Notes: a model not told the origin generated them from the sequence alone. A stretch of 40,771 nt of DNA from CAYLGY01 sp964383325 (GCA_964383325.1 CAYLGY010000011.1:1-40771), one strand, 5' to 3'. Positions 25,391-35,155 are shown, counted from the first letter of the stretch. A program made the numbers and translations.

Positions 25391-26908
25391 TCATTGCCGC
25401 GTTGCGCCGGCCGAAAGCTCCTTCCAGAAGGGATCGAGCGCCTTCGCGAGCCGAATCCATAGCGCATAGCGCCGATCGTAATGCTCGCGCATTGCGGGAT
25501 CAGGTAGATGGCAGGCGGCAAGCCGGGTCATGGCCCCTACAGCCTTCTCCTCATCACGGAAAAAACCTGCACCGATTGCCGCTGCCATTGCCGCTCCCAG
25601 CGTCCCTGTCTCCCTTGCCTCGGATACCGCAATCTCGCAGCCCAAGCCGTCTGCGAACATCTGCGGCCAGTGCGGCGATCGGGCTCCCCCGCCGGACAGG
25701 ACAGCCCGCGTGAAGCGGACGCCGGCATCGGCCAGCACTTCAACATGGCGGCGATGCTCGAACATGATGCCTTCGAGGACCGCTCGCAGCATGACCCCCT
25801 CCCCGTGCCAACCGGCAAGGCCGAAGAAGCCGCCACGCCAGTGCGCTCCGAGCCTGCCACCATAGAGAAAGGGATGGAAAAGCGGATCGTCCGGCGCGGG
25901 CGGCGTCGCCGCGACAAGTTCGTTGACCAGGGCAAAGGGATCGTCGTGATGGCCACCGCGCTCGATCAGCGTCCGGACATACCATTCGAGATTGGCCCCG
26001 GAAGTGGCACTGTTCTCCATGTTGATGAATCGGTCGAGCCCATGCGCGGCGACCATGAATACCCTGTCGTCCCGGGCGGGCCGGCGCGAGAAGACCTGGT
26101 TGATCGACCAGCTTCCGGCGATAATGGACGCCTCGCCCTCCCGGACAACCCCGGAGCCGAGCGCGGAGGCCACCACGTCGAAATAGCCCGCGACAACTGG
26201 CGTCCCGGCAGCAAGCCCGGTCGCTGCTGCTGCCCCCTTCGTGATCGTCCCGACCTGATCCGTCGGCAGGTGCAGGTTCGGCAACAGGCGTGTGTCACCG
26301 GCGAGGCCATAAAGTTCCAGCAGTGCCGGATCGTAGCGGCATTCGGGAAGGTGCAGTAGACCCGCCCCGGACATGTCCGAAATCTCGGAGACAAGATTGC
26401 CCGTCAGCTTCCAGGTGAGGACGTCCTTGGCAAAGAGTAGCGTCGCGGCCCGGGCATGGAGTTCCGGTCGGTGCCGCTTCAGCCACGCGAGCAGCACCGG
26501 CGTCTGCGAAGGCCAGGGCCGCTGCCGCGACAGCGCGTACGCCTCCGCGCCGATCTTAAGGTCCAGTTCCGCCGCGAGGGCGGCCGCGCGCGTATCCAGC
26601 GACTGAATGCCGATGATTGCCGCGCCTTCGTCGTCCAGCAGATACAGGCCATTGCCATGCCCGGCAGTTCCGATGGCGGCGATGTGGCGAGGGTCAATGC
26701 CTGCCCGCGCGACGCACCCGGAAATGGCGGTTTTCGCATTTTCCCACAGCTCGGATACCGACCGTTCGACCATGCCGGGACCTGGCTTGTGTGTCGCTCC
26801 ATCGACACCATGCCAGGCGATCTGTCTTCCGGAAAGATCGAAGAGCACCGCCTTGACCACCGTATTGCCGGCATCGAGACCGAGCAGGAATGGGCCGGTA
26901 TCAGGCAC
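25391..26908 (-). CDS. FGGY-family carbohydrate kinase
   Basis: A sugar/polyol kinase of about 505 residues. The first phosphate-binding motif GLDAGNTVVKAVLFD is at 10-24, and the C-terminal adenosine motif VLSGGGARSPHW plus ETGTLGAAMAAAIGAG is near 400-445. I prefer the GTG at 26908, which overlaps the aldolase stop by 8 bases and puts the fold at the N-terminus; an ATG at 26950 would add 14 residues. It is the last gene of the ABC/SorC operon. By analogy with EryA or xylulokinases it phosphorylates the imported sugar alcohol or ketose. The exact substrate is not readable. Confidence 0.9.
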   Translation of the reverse strand: MPDTGPFLLGLDAGNTVVKAVLFDLSGRQIAWHGVDGATHKPGPGMVERSVSELWENAKTAISGCVARAGIDPRHIAAIGTAGHGNGLYLLDDEGAAIIGIQSLDTRAAALAAELDLKIGAEAYALSRQRPWPSQTPVLLAWLKRHRPELHARAATLLFAKDVLTWKLTGNLVSEISDMSGAGLLHLPECRYDPALLELYGLAGDTRLLPNLHLPTDQVGTITKGAAAATGLAAGTPVVAGYFDVVASALGSGVVREGEASIIAGSWSINQVFSRRPARDDRVFMVAAHGLDRFINMENSATSGANLEWYVRTLIERGGHHDDPFALVNELVAATPPAPDDPLFHPFLYGGRLGAHWRGGFFGLAGWHGEGVMLRAVLEGIMFEHRRHVEVLADAGVRFTRAVLSGGGARSPHWPQMFADGLGCEIAVSEARETGTLGAAMAAAIGAGFFRDEEKAVGAMTRLAACHLPDPAMREHYDRRYALWIRLAKALDPFWKELSAGATRQ

Positions 26909-27743
26909 GGTTGTAGATATCCCAGGCTTCCTCGCCGCCGGCGCCTTCATGAATGATGCTCATGAGGGCCCGCACGACAGCGCGCGGATTGGTGTGCTGG
27001 TAGATGTTGCGCCCGTACACCATTCCCTTCGCCCCCTGACGCATGAGGGCCGCCGACCGTTCCAGCACCGTTTTCAGATCGCTTTTCCCGCCGCCGCGCA
27101 CCAGCACCGGCACCCGCGCTGCCTCGACGACGCGGTGAAAGTCCTCCGGATCATCGGTCGGGTCCGCCTTGATGAGATCGGCGCCCATTTCCGACGCCAC
27201 GCGCACCAGCGTGACAATCTTGTCGGCATCGCCATCGACCTGATAGCCTCCGCGAATCTCGTTCGGCAGCATGACGAGCGGCTCGATCATCAGCGGCATG
27301 CCATAGCGACGGCAATCGGCGCGCACACGGGCGATATTCTCCACGCATTGGCGGAACAGGTCCGGCTCGTCCGGCAGCATGAAGAGATTGACGACCACGC
27401 AGGCGGCATCCATCTCCAACGCGCCGATCAGAGGCTCGTGATGGTTCTGCAAGGCGCACCACATCACGCGGTGACGCACGGGATTGTAGGGATTGCCCAT
27501 ATCGAGGCGCATGACGAGGGCAGGCTTGTCCCTCTCCGGCCGGTTCTGCAGCAGATCCGCCTGTCCATAGGCCATCTGGATCGCATCCGGACGCGCATCC
27601 ACCAGCGTATCGACGACGCGCGGCATGTCCTCCAGTCCGGCGAGAAAGCCTGGCTCGTTGCACACGCCATGATCGACGGCAACATCGAGACAGCCGCCAT
27701 TGTTGAACAGCCGGTTCATCCGGGCTTTCGTGCTTACTCGCAT
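26901..27743 (-). CDS. DhnA/LsrF-type class I aldolase
   Basis: A 280-residue TIM-barrel aldolase of the DhnA family, which also includes LsrF and archaeal-type class I fructose-bisphosphate aldolases. LDVAVDHGV lies near the N-terminus, DLIKADPTDDPEDF near 188-201 supplies the likely Schiff-base lysine (about K192), and VLVRGGGK and GMVYGRNIYQH form the phosphate-binding C-terminal part. The start at 27743 has GAGGGGAG upstream and overlaps the GlpD-like stop by 10 bases. In this operon it most likely cleaves a keto-polyol phosphate produced by kinase and flavoprotein, giving dihydroxyacetone phosphate or a related triose. Confidence 0.88.
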   Translation of the reverse strand: MRVSTKARMNRLFNNGGCLDVAVDHGVCNEPGFLAGLEDMPRVVDTLVDARPDAIQMAYGQADLLQNRPERDKPALVMRLDMGNPYNPVRHRVMWCALQNHHEPLIGALEMDAACVVVNLFMLPDEPDLFRQCVENIARVRADCRRYGMPLMIEPLVMLPNEIRGGYQVDGDADKIVTLVRVASEMGADLIKADPTDDPEDFHRVVEAARVPVLVRGGGKSDLKTVLERSAALMRQGAKGMVYGRNIYQHTNPRAVVRALMSIIHEGAGGEEAWDIYNRA

Positions 27744-29494
27744 GGAATGCTCCCCTCGTGCGAACGGATCTCGAGCGTCTCCTGCGTGACGCCATGAAAT
27801 TCCTCGAGATCGGCGAGAAATTGCTCGACCTCGACCTGCTCCCTCGCGGGCGTCCAGCCGAGCTCCGCCGCCATGATCCGGGCGACGCTTTCGACAATTT
27901 TCATGGACAGATCCCCGCGAATGGCGAGTGGCGTGCGCCGCAACAACATGTCCTCGAGCCGAACAGCCATTTCTGTCCGGCACAGCCAGACAATCTCCGC
28001 TCCAGTCAGGAGGCAGCCTGCCGCGAGCGGAAGGTCATCCTCGCGCTTGAGGCAGAAGGCGAGCATCTCGCCGGCACGCGTGCCATATGCGCCGGCAAGC
28101 CAGCTGGCCCGGGCCCGCGATATGCCGTGCCTTGCGATCAGGCCTTCTTCAAGTGCCTCGATGGAGGCAGGAAAATTCCTTCCGCCGCCGACCGCAAGAT
28201 CGATCGTCCCGCGCAGCCGCGGCTGGCCCAGTTCCTGCAGCACGGATTCGGCGGCCTGCTCCGCAAAGGCCCGGAAAGTCGTCCACTTGCCGCCGATCAT
28301 GCAGAATTGTGTCACCGGGCCTTCCAGGCGCCTGACATGATGGCTGCGGGTAATGCGCCCCGTGAACTGATGATCGCTTTTGGGCAGCGGACGGATCCCG
28401 CTGAAGCTGAATACAATCTGGTCGCGCGTGACGGGAATGTCGGGGAAGACCTTCCCCAGGGCTTCGAGGATGTAGTCGCGTTCCTCCGGCTCGCAACGGA
28501 CCCGTTGCGGAAGTTCGACTCGAATGTCCGTAGCGCCCGCAAGCACCTTGCCGAGATAGGGAAAAAGGATGCAGATGCGTCCGTCCTCATTCTCGAAAAA
28601 GATCATGTGGCCTTCCAGCGCTTCGAGCAGTTCCGCATTGTCGATGATGAGATGCGAACCCTTTGTGCCGGCGACGAACCGCTCCCGCGGCGCCGATCTC
28701 CCTTCGAGCTGCGCTCTCGCCTCGTCCAGCCAGGCACCGGTCGCGTTGACGATTGCGCGGGCACTGACCGGCATCATCTCGCCACTCATTGCGTCAGTGA
28801 GCTGAAAGCCCGCGTCTAGGTGGACAAGCCCAGCATGATTGAGCGCCACGGACCTGGGCGCCATGGCGGCCGTGTCCAGCAGGATCTCCATGCCAAGGCG
28901 TTCCGGATAGCTGATCCACGCATCGTGATAGGTCGCGGAAAATCGCAGTCGCGGATCGAGCCTTGGCCAACGGCGCAGCGTCTCGCGGGCGCCACGGAAG
29001 CTGTGCTTCGGAAGGAGCCGGCTATGCCGGGTACTCCAGTCATAGAGCATGAGCCCGATCTTGACCGGCAGCGCACCGCGGCTGGACGGGCGGCTCGACA
29101 GGCCGAGAAAGCCCGCCGCCCCGTTCAGCATGCCCGAACAGACCTTCCGGATTGGAATGGTCGTCGGCAAGGGCCGGACCATATGCGGCGCGTTGCGCAG
29201 CAAAGCATCCCGCTCCCGGAGCGATTCGCGCACCAGGCCGAACTCCCCATTCTCGAGATAGCGCAGCCCTCCGTGGATCATGCGCGACGGCGCTGCGCTG
29301 CAGCCCGAGCAGAAGTCCCGCTTCTCGACGAGCAGCACACGCAGGTCCTGCAGCGACAATTCGCGAAAGACGCCAATGCCGTTGATTCCGCCGCCGACGA
29401 CGATGACGTCAAATGCACCATCGGCACGAACGCGATCCAGAGACGCGTCCCGTTGCAGGTGAGGTGAAGCATTGCTGCCATCGTCCAACTGCAT
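27734..29494 (-). CDS. GlpD/EryB-like FAD-dependent polyol-phosphate dehydrogenase
   Basis: A 586-residue flavoprotein of the glycerol-3-phosphate dehydrogenase group. DVIVVGGGINGIGVFRE at 29-45 is the FAD-binding start. AAPSRMIHGGLRYLENGEF near 62-80 and RPLPTTIPI near 100 are typical of GlpD/EryB, and a DAO_C-type C-terminal domain runs to the end. The reading frame is open 44 codons further upstream, but the ATG at 29494 leaves a 5-base gap to the aldo/keto reductase stop and suits the family. EryB oxidises erythritol phosphate at the carbon next to the phosphate-bearing one; a similar oxidation of an unknown polyol phosphate at the membrane is expected. Confidence 0.88.
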   Translation of the reverse strand: MQLDDGSNASPHLQRDASLDRVRADGAFDVIVVGGGINGIGVFRELSLQDLRVLLVEKRDFCSGCSAAPSRMIHGGLRYLENGEFGLVRESLRERDALLRNAPHMVRPLPTTIPIRKVCSGMLNGAAGFLGLSSRPSSRGALPVKIGLMLYDWSTRHSRLLPKHSFRGARETLRRWPRLDPRLRFSATYHDAWISYPERLGMEILLDTAAMAPRSVALNHAGLVHLDAGFQLTDAMSGEMMPVSARAIVNATGAWLDEARAQLEGRSAPRERFVAGTKGSHLIIDNAELLEALEGHMIFFENEDGRICILFPYLGKVLAGATDIRVELPQRVRCEPEERDYILEALGKVFPDIPVTRDQIVFSFSGIRPLPKSDHQFTGRITRSHHVRRLEGPVTQFCMIGGKWTTFRAFAEQAAESVLQELGQPRLRGTIDLAVGGGRNFPASIEALEEGLIARHGISRARASWLAGAYGTRAGEMLAFCLKREDDLPLAAGCLLTGAEIVWLCRTEMAVRLEDMLLRRTPLAIRGDLSMKIVESVARIMAAELGWTPAREQVEVEQFLADLEEFHGVTQETLEIRSHEGSIPCE

Positions 29495-29499
29495 CGCGA

Positions 29500-30513
29500 T
29501 CACGCATCGAGACCGGTCAGATGGCGCGCAGCTGCGGCGTCGATCCTTGCCAGATCCTCGACCGTCAGCCGGATCCGGCCGGCTGCCGCGTTCTCTGTCG
29601 CCTGTTGCGGATTTCGGGCACCGCACAGAGCGAATGTGATGCCCGGCTGGCAGAGCGTCCAGGCGATCACGATCTGGGCGAGCGTCGCGCCATGTGCCGC
29701 CGCCAGCGGATCGAGCTCGGCCTTGAAGCGGGCGACCTTCTCCCGATTGGCCACGGAAAGGCGCGGATTGTTCCGACGCTGGTCATCGCCGGCAAATTCC
29801 CTTTCCGGTCCGATCCGGCCGGTGAGCAGACCCAGCGCCAGCGTCGAATAGGAAAGGACCGAGATGGAATGCCGGGCGCAGAGCGGCAGCAGCGAATGCT
29901 CGATCCGGCGCACGATCATGCTGTATTCTTCCTGGATGGCGTCAATCCGGCCGGTCGCAGCATAGGCCTCCAGCGTGTCCGCGGAGACATTGCTCGCACC
30001 GATCGACCGGATCTTCCCCTGCCGCTTCAGCTCTTCCAGCGCCGCGACCGTCTCTTCGATCGGAGTGGTCGGGTCCTGCCAATGGGTAATATAGTGATCG
30101 ATATATTCGGTCCCGAGCCGCCGCAGGCTTTGCTCGACCTCGTGGATGATGGAGTCCCGTCCGAGGTAGCGGTGCACCGGACGCCCCTCATAGTCGAAGA
30201 AGTGCTGGCCCTTCGTGGTGTGCCAGACCAGGCCGCATTTCGTGGCGAGGATCACTTCCTCCCGCCGGCCGCGAATGGCCTTGCCCACGATCTCCTCGGC
30301 AAGGCCCTGGCCATAGGCGGGCGCGGTGTCGATCAGCGTGATGCCGGCATCCAGCCCGGACCGGATCGCATCGATCGCCTCGGCCTCGTCGGTGCCGCCC
30401 CACATCCAGCCGCCAATGGCCCAGGTTCCCAGGCCGACGGCTGAGGCATGGATGCCCGAACGACCGATTTCGCGCGTAATCATCCCGGATTTCATCATAA
30501 CTTCATGCGACAT
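29500..30513 (-). CDS. Aldo/keto reductase
   Basis: A 337-residue NAD(P)H-dependent (alpha/beta)8 reductase. The catalytic tetrad is visible as D62 and Y67 (TLIDTAPAYG), K92 (ATKCG) and H144 (YITHWQD). C-terminal coenzyme-loop features are present. The start at 30513, with GGAG 10 bases upstream, overlaps the SorC stop; internal ATGs at about 30495 and 30483 are alternatives. In the operon it could interconvert a sugar and its alcohol, or reduce the aldehyde released by the aldolase. Substrate unknown. Confidence 0.88.
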   Translation of the reverse strand: MSHEVMMKSGMITREIGRSGIHASAVGLGTWAIGGWMWGGTDEAEAIDAIRSGLDAGITLIDTAPAYGQGLAEEIVGKAIRGRREEVILATKCGLVWHTTKGQHFFDYEGRPVHRYLGRDSIIHEVEQSLRRLGTEYIDHYITHWQDPTTPIEETVAALEELKRQGKIRSIGASNVSADTLEAYAATGRIDAIQEEYSMIVRRIEHSLLPLCARHSISVLSYSTLALGLLTGRIGPEREFAGDDQRRNNPRLSVANREKVARFKAELDPLAAAHGATLAQIVIAWTLCQPGITFALCGARNPQQATENAAAGRIRLTVEDLARIDAAAARHLTGLDA

Positions 30514-31483
30514 TGCGAACAGGCTCCAGGGCTTCAAGGACGCTGGTGGCAGTTTCCTCGTCAATGACCAGCGAGTGGACAAACTGGCCGCGCAACGCGG
30601 CGCGGATCGGCATGACCTTCGCGGGACCGGCGGCGATGCCGATGATGTGGCGGCACTGCGCGATTTCCTTCGGCGTCAGGGCCACCAGCCGCTCATTGAG
30701 GGGGTGATCCGCGATCGAGCCGTCCGCGCCGACAAGATGGGCGAGATACTCACCACAAACGCCTTTGCGGACCAGTTCCTCCCGGTCGAGGTCAGGTAGC
30801 GGCTGCAGATCGTAATAGCTTGACCCGGCGCTCAGGACGGAACCGACGCCGACCAGCGCAATGGCGGCCTTGCGCGCCAGGTCGAACACTTCGCGCACCG
30901 GCGCCATCTCCTTGAGAAGGTCGCGCTGGGCAGTGCTTTCGGCGAAGAGCGGTGCATGCAGCAGCATCGCCCTGCCGCCCAGCCTGTCGGCGAGCCGCGA
31001 GGCGAGGTGATTGACATCCGTATAGAATTTGCCCTGGACGCCACCGGTGAGGGGGACGACCGTCACGTCGAACCGACGCTCGGGCTGGAGGTTCTCCACC
31101 AGGGCGCTGACCGCGCGCCCGCCGGTGATCGCGATCACGTCGCCGTCGCGCAAGCGCTCCAGAAGCTGGTTGCCCGCCGCACGACCGACCTGCTGCAAGG
31201 TGGTATCCTGGCTGCCGGAGACGGTAGGCGTGACCACAGCATCGGCAAGGCCCGCAATCGTCGTCAGTTTCCTTTCAAGCTCCACGAGTGGCTGGAATGG
31301 GCTTTCGATGCTGATGCGTACCATGCCCAGTTTGCGCCCCTGGGTGATCAGCCGGTTTACCTTCGACGGCGACAGGTTCATCCTGGCTGCAATCTCGGAC
31401 TGCTTCATGCCTTCGATGAAATGCAGCATGAGCACCGTGTAGATCTGCCGTATCGCCTCGAAATTTTCCTTGCCTTCTGCCAT
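30503..31483 (-). CDS. SorC/DeoR-family sugar-binding transcriptional regulator
   Basis: A 326-residue regulator like EryD and SorC. The N-terminal helix-turn-helix is GMKQSEIAARMNLSPSKVNR, about residues 25-45, followed by the TQGRKLGMVRI wing. The C-terminal sugar-binding domain (about 60-320) has GDVIAITGGRAVSAL, VVPLTGGVQG and the VKVGVGS-like ALVGVGSVLSAG segment. The ATG at 31483 follows the permease stop as TAGaATG; a GTG three codons upstream is possible. SorC regulators are usually released from DNA by a phosphorylated intermediate. Here the likely operator is the paired motif at 35156-35262. Confidence 0.92.
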   Translation of the reverse strand: MAEGKENFEAIRQIYTVLMLHFIEGMKQSEIAARMNLSPSKVNRLITQGRKLGMVRISIESPFQPLVELERKLTTIAGLADAVVTPTVSGSQDTTLQQVGRAAGNQLLERLRDGDVIAITGGRAVSALVENLQPERRFDVTVVPLTGGVQGKFYTDVNHLASRLADRLGGRAMLLHAPLFAESTAQRDLLKEMAPVREVFDLARKAAIALVGVGSVLSAGSSYYDLQPLPDLDREELVRKGVCGEYLAHLVGADGSIADHPLNERLVALTPKEIAQCRHIIGIAAGPAKVMPIRAALRGQFVHSLVIDEETATSVLEALEPVRNVA

Positions 31484-31484
31484 T

Positions 31485-32498
31485 CTAACCACGCCGCTTG
31501 TTGATGTAATGGTCGATCGTCACTGCCGAGAGCAGGATCGAGCCGCGAATGATGTCCTGCCAGTAGACGGAGACGTCGAGCAGGACCAGGGAACTGGAAA
31601 CGACCGACAGCAGCACGGTTCCGAGGATGGCGCCGAAGATGGTGCCCGTGCCGCCGGACAGGCTGGCCCCGCCAATGACCGCCGCCGCGATGACGTTGAG
31701 TTCCATGCCGATGCCGAAGGTCGGCTGCGCCGATCCGAACCGCGCCATGTAGATGATGCCGGCCAGACCGCAAAGTGCGGAACAGAGGGTGGTCGTCAGG
31801 AACACGACCCGCTTTGTGCGGATACCGGAATAGGCCGCCGCCTTCTCGTTGCTGCCGGTATAGAACACCTTCCGGAACATTGTCGTACGCCGCAGAAGGA
31901 AGTCGAAAATCACCACGACGATGACGAACAGAATGATGACTACCGGGATCGGCCCGACCGAGCCCTGGCCGATGAATTTGAACTCGGCGGGAAGCGTGTA
32001 CAGGCCGAGGGGCCTTCCGCCCGTTCCCAGGAGGCACAGGCCACGCGCGATCACCATCACTGCCAGGGATACGATGAAATGATGCAATCCCACCCTGGTG
32101 ACGAAGAAACCCATTGCCGCGCCGATGCCGGTACAGGCGGCGATGGAGAGGATCGAAGCCGTCCATGGGTCGACGCCATTGAGAAAAAGCAGGCCCGCAA
32201 TGACCATGGCCAGCGCCGTGACCGAGCCGACCGACAGGTCGATGCCGCCCGAGATCAGCAGGATCGTCATGCCGACAACCACAATGCCCTCGACCGCAAA
32301 GGCCATCGCCATGGCCCGCATATTGTTCCAGGTGAGGAAATAGGGCGAGGCAAAGGACATGGCGATGAAGAGCGCCAGGATGATCAGGATGAGCCCCGTC
32401 TCGCGCATCCGCAACAAGCGCTTCAGCGCGTGCACCGGCCCGCCAGCCTGTTGCTTTCCGGCGGGTACTGTCGCCGCAAGGGTTTCGTCTGCCTTCAT
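31485..32498 (-). CDS. Sugar ABC transporter permease (BPD_transp_2)
   Basis: A 337-residue permease of the ribose/xylose type (RbsC-like). About eight to ten membrane segments begin near residue 33 (GLILIILALFIAM). DLSVGSVTALAMVI and VIGGASLSGGTGTIFGA are the conserved permease motifs, including the EAA-like loop region (GSNEKAAAYSGI). The ATG at 32498 overlaps the ATPase stop (ATGA). It forms a homodimer channel with the double ATPase and receives substrate from the periplasmic binding protein at 34100-35113. Confidence 0.93.
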   Translation of the reverse strand: MKADETLAATVPAGKQQAGGPVHALKRLLRMRETGLILIILALFIAMSFASPYFLTWNNMRAMAMAFAVEGIVVVGMTILLISGGIDLSVGSVTALAMVIAGLLFLNGVDPWTASILSIAACTGIGAAMGFFVTRVGLHHFIVSLAVMVIARGLCLLGTGGRPLGLYTLPAEFKFIGQGSVGPIPVVIILFVIVVVIFDFLLRRTTMFRKVFYTGSNEKAAAYSGIRTKRVVFLTTTLCSALCGLAGIIYMARFGSAQPTFGIGMELNVIAAAVIGGASLSGGTGTIFGAILGTVLLSVVSSSLVLLDVSVYWQDIIRGSILLSAVTIDHYINKRRG

Positions 32499-34027
32499 GA
32501 TGCCCGCCGCTGCCTTTCGCCCATGGATGCCAGGTACATGATGCGGCTCTCCGTCATGTCGTCGCCCGTCACTTCGCCAGCCACCCGACCTTCCCGGATC
32601 ACCAGCACGCGATCGCATACGCCGATAAGCTCGGGTAGCTCGGACGAGATGATGACGATGCCGACGCCGCTCCGCGCCAGATTGCGCAGGATGCGGTGAA
32701 TCTCGGCCTTGGCGCCGACATCGACCCCGCGGGTGGGCTCATCCAGAAAGATGACTTTCGGATTGACCGACAGCATTTTGGCAAGCGCCACCTTCTGCTG
32801 GTTGCCGCCGGAAAGAGCCGAGACAGGCTGGCCGACATGGCCGCATTTCAGGTTGAGACGAATGCCGAGCGACTCGGCCTGCTCGCGTTCCTTTCCCTCA
32901 TCGATCACGCCGAAACGTCCGGACACCTGCTCCACCTTCAGGGCAGAAACATTGGCCGCGATCGGCAATGTCAGGAAGAGCCCATCACCCTTCCGGTCCT
33001 CGGACAGGTAGACGATCCCCTCCTTGATGCTGTCGGCATAGTGGCGAAGTTCGATCTGTCTGCCATGCAGGAAGACCTCACCGCTGATTTCACCCTCCAG
33101 ACGGCAGACGCCCTTGGCGATCTCGCTGCGTCCCGCGCCGATCAACCCGGCAAGGCCGAGCACCTCGCCCCGTCGCAGCGTGAACGAAACATCGCGGAAA
33201 CGGGTCTTCTCGCAGAGATTGCGAACTTCCAGAATGCAGTCGCTGGATTGCTCATTCGCTGCAAGCTTGGGGGGATAGTAATTGTCGATTACCCGGCCGA
33301 CCATCGCGTTCACCACCTCATCCGGCGTGGTCTGTGCAATGTCCATCGTGGCGATGTACCTGCCATCGCGCAACACGGTGACGCGGTCGCAATTGCTGAA
33401 GATCTCGGCCATGCGATGGGAAATGTAGATGATGGAAATTCCCTGATCCGCAAGGGTTCGCATGATCTGGAAGAGAATCTGCCCCTCCCTTTCCGTCAGC
33501 GCGGCTGTCGGCTCGTCGAGAATCAGAATCCGGCAATCGAGCGTCAGCGCCTTGGCGATTTCCACCAGCTGCTGCTGCGAGATCGAGAGCGTTCCGACCA
33601 GCCGCCCCGGATCGATCTCCGCGAGGTCGCGCAGGATATCGGCCGCTTCCCTTTCCAGGGTAGCTGAATTCAGAAGGAAGGAACGGCTGGCGCCGGTCCG
33701 GCTCATGAAGATGTTCTCGGCAACGGTGATGTCCGGGCACAGCGCGATTTCCTGATGGACGAAGCCGATGCCGAGTTTCTGTGCCATTGCCGGAGACGTG
33801 ATCGTCACCGGCTCGCCATCGAGCAGAATCTCGCCGCGATCGGGCTTGAGGATCCCGTCGATGATATTCACCAGGGTTGACTTCCCCGCGCCGTTCTCTC
33901 CCGCGAGTGCATGGATCTCGCCGCGCCGGAGCTCGAACTGTACGTCTCGCAGCGCGTTGATGAGCCCGAAGGACTTGCTGAGTCCGGTTATGCTGAGAAT
34001 CGGCTGTCCGGATGTGCGCGCCGGCAT
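32495..34027 (-). CDS. Sugar ABC transporter ATP-binding protein (double domain)
   Basis: A 510-residue RbsA/XylG-like tandem ATPase. The first domain has Walker A GENGAGKST at 43-51, signature LSISQQQ and Walker B ILILDEPTAAL. The second domain has a degenerate Walker A (GLIGAGRSE), signature LSGGNQQK and Walker B VIFLDEPTRGVDVG, as usual for this family. GGAGGGCAGG precedes the ATG at 34027; a frame extension upstream is not needed. It powers the permease encoded next, with which it overlaps by ATGA. Confidence 0.94.
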   Translation of the reverse strand: MPARTSGQPILSITGLSKSFGLINALRDVQFELRRGEIHALAGENGAGKSTLVNIIDGILKPDRGEILLDGEPVTITSPAMAQKLGIGFVHQEIALCPDITVAENIFMSRTGASRSFLLNSATLEREAADILRDLAEIDPGRLVGTLSISQQQLVEIAKALTLDCRILILDEPTAALTEREGQILFQIMRTLADQGISIIYISHRMAEIFSNCDRVTVLRDGRYIATMDIAQTTPDEVVNAMVGRVIDNYYPPKLAANEQSSDCILEVRNLCEKTRFRDVSFTLRRGEVLGLAGLIGAGRSEIAKGVCRLEGEISGEVFLHGRQIELRHYADSIKEGIVYLSEDRKGDGLFLTLPIAANVSALKVEQVSGRFGVIDEGKEREQAESLGIRLNLKCGHVGQPVSALSGGNQQKVALAKMLSVNPKVIFLDEPTRGVDVGAKAEIHRILRNLARSGVGIVIISSELPELIGVCDRVLVIREGRVAGEVTGDDMTESRIMYLASMGERQRRAS

Positions 34028-34099
34028 GGGCCTGCCCTCCACCACGATTGCGCGCTGCCCGCGCAACGGGAATCCGCCGCGGGCAGCACAGGTCCTCCA

Positions 34100-35113
34100 T
34101 CAGCTTGGGTCACGGCCTTCCATGTACGTGTTCAGGTCGAAGGCATCGGCATTCTCCTTCGTGATGACCGCAAAGCCGTTGTCGATGAACGGGATCTGGA
34201 CCGGATTGTAACCGGAGATCTTGTAGTCGTTGAAGGGATCGAACAGCTCCGGATGCGCCGACAGGAAGGTGGTGATGAAGCCCATGAAGCCCTGCACGCC
34301 CTGGTTGGGGTTGAGCGACATATGGATGTTGCCCGCCTTGATGTGTTCAAGCGTAGTCGGAGTGATGTCCGCATGCATGATCAGGACGTCCGCCTGGGCT
34401 TCCAGCACTGCGGCGACCGCTCCCTCTGCCGATCCGGCCTCCGGAATCCACATCGCCTGAAGGCCGGGATTGGCCTGCAGGATCGCGGCCGTCGCGCGAT
34501 AGGCGGCATTCGTATCCTGGTTCGTGGCCTGGCGCCCGACAAGCTTCATGTTCGGATAGTTCTGCTCCATGTAATCGATCAGCGCGGTGACGCGCAGGTC
34601 ATGGTTGCTCTGCCCGGGATTCTCCAGCACCGCATATTCGGCACTGTCGCCAACCTGCCGGACGATTTCCTCGGCCGCGAACTTCGCCTCGGCAATATTG
34701 TCCGATGTGATGTAGGCGGTCCGTTTTGACTGCGGAGAATCGGCGGCGAAGGTCACGACCGCCACGCCGCTGTCGATTGCGGCATTGATCGGCTCGATGA
34801 ACGGATCCGACTGCATAGGATGCAGCAGGATGCCGGCTGGATTCTTGACCAGATCCTGCTCGAAGGAAGCGATCTGCTTGGTGATGTCATAATCGGGCGT
34901 GCCCGAGAATACGGTGTCGCAGCCCATAGCCGCGGCAGCCTGCTTGAACCCCTGATAAACCGGCACCCAGTAGGGGTGCGCCGAAACCATTACGTTCATG
35001 ATATAGGTTTCACCGGGTTCACACTGGAACTTTCCTTGCGCGGACGCCTCGCCTGCGCTGCCACCCAACAGGATTGCCGCCGCCAACGGGACGGACAGTA
35101 CGATCTTCTGCAT
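34100..35113 (-). CDS. Periplasmic sugar-binding protein (Peripla_BP_4)
   Basis: A 337-residue substrate-binding protein of cluster B. Residues 1-25 form a signal peptide ending EASA before Gln. The mature part has YIMNVMVSAHPYWVPVYQGF, KNPAGILLHPMQSDPF and a hinge region (YAVLENPGQSNHDLR), typical of ribose-binding-like proteins for sugars and polyols. Two cysteines (in FQCEPGE and MGCDT) could form a disulfide. GGAG lies 3-7 bases before the ATG at 35113. It is the first gene of the operon and the one that sets substrate specificity, but the ligand cannot be named. Confidence 0.92.
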   Translation of the reverse strand: MQKIVLSVPLAAAILLGGSAGEASAQGKFQCEPGETYIMNVMVSAHPYWVPVYQGFKQAAAAMGCDTVFSGTPDYDITKQIASFEQDLVKNPAGILLHPMQSDPFIEPINAAIDSGVAVVTFAADSPQSKRTAYITSDNIAEAKFAAEEIVRQVGDSAEYAVLENPGQSNHDLRVTALIDYMEQNYPNMKLVGRQATNQDTNAAYRATAAILQANPGLQAMWIPEAGSAEGAVAAVLEAQADVLIMHADITPTTLEHIKAGNIHMSLNPNQGVQGFMGFITTFLSAHPELFDPFNDYKISGYNPVQIPFIDNGFAVITKENADAFDLNTYMEGRDPS

Positions 35114-35155
35114 GGTCTCCTCCACTTTCAACTCCCCCTCCCCGGGGTGCAGAAT

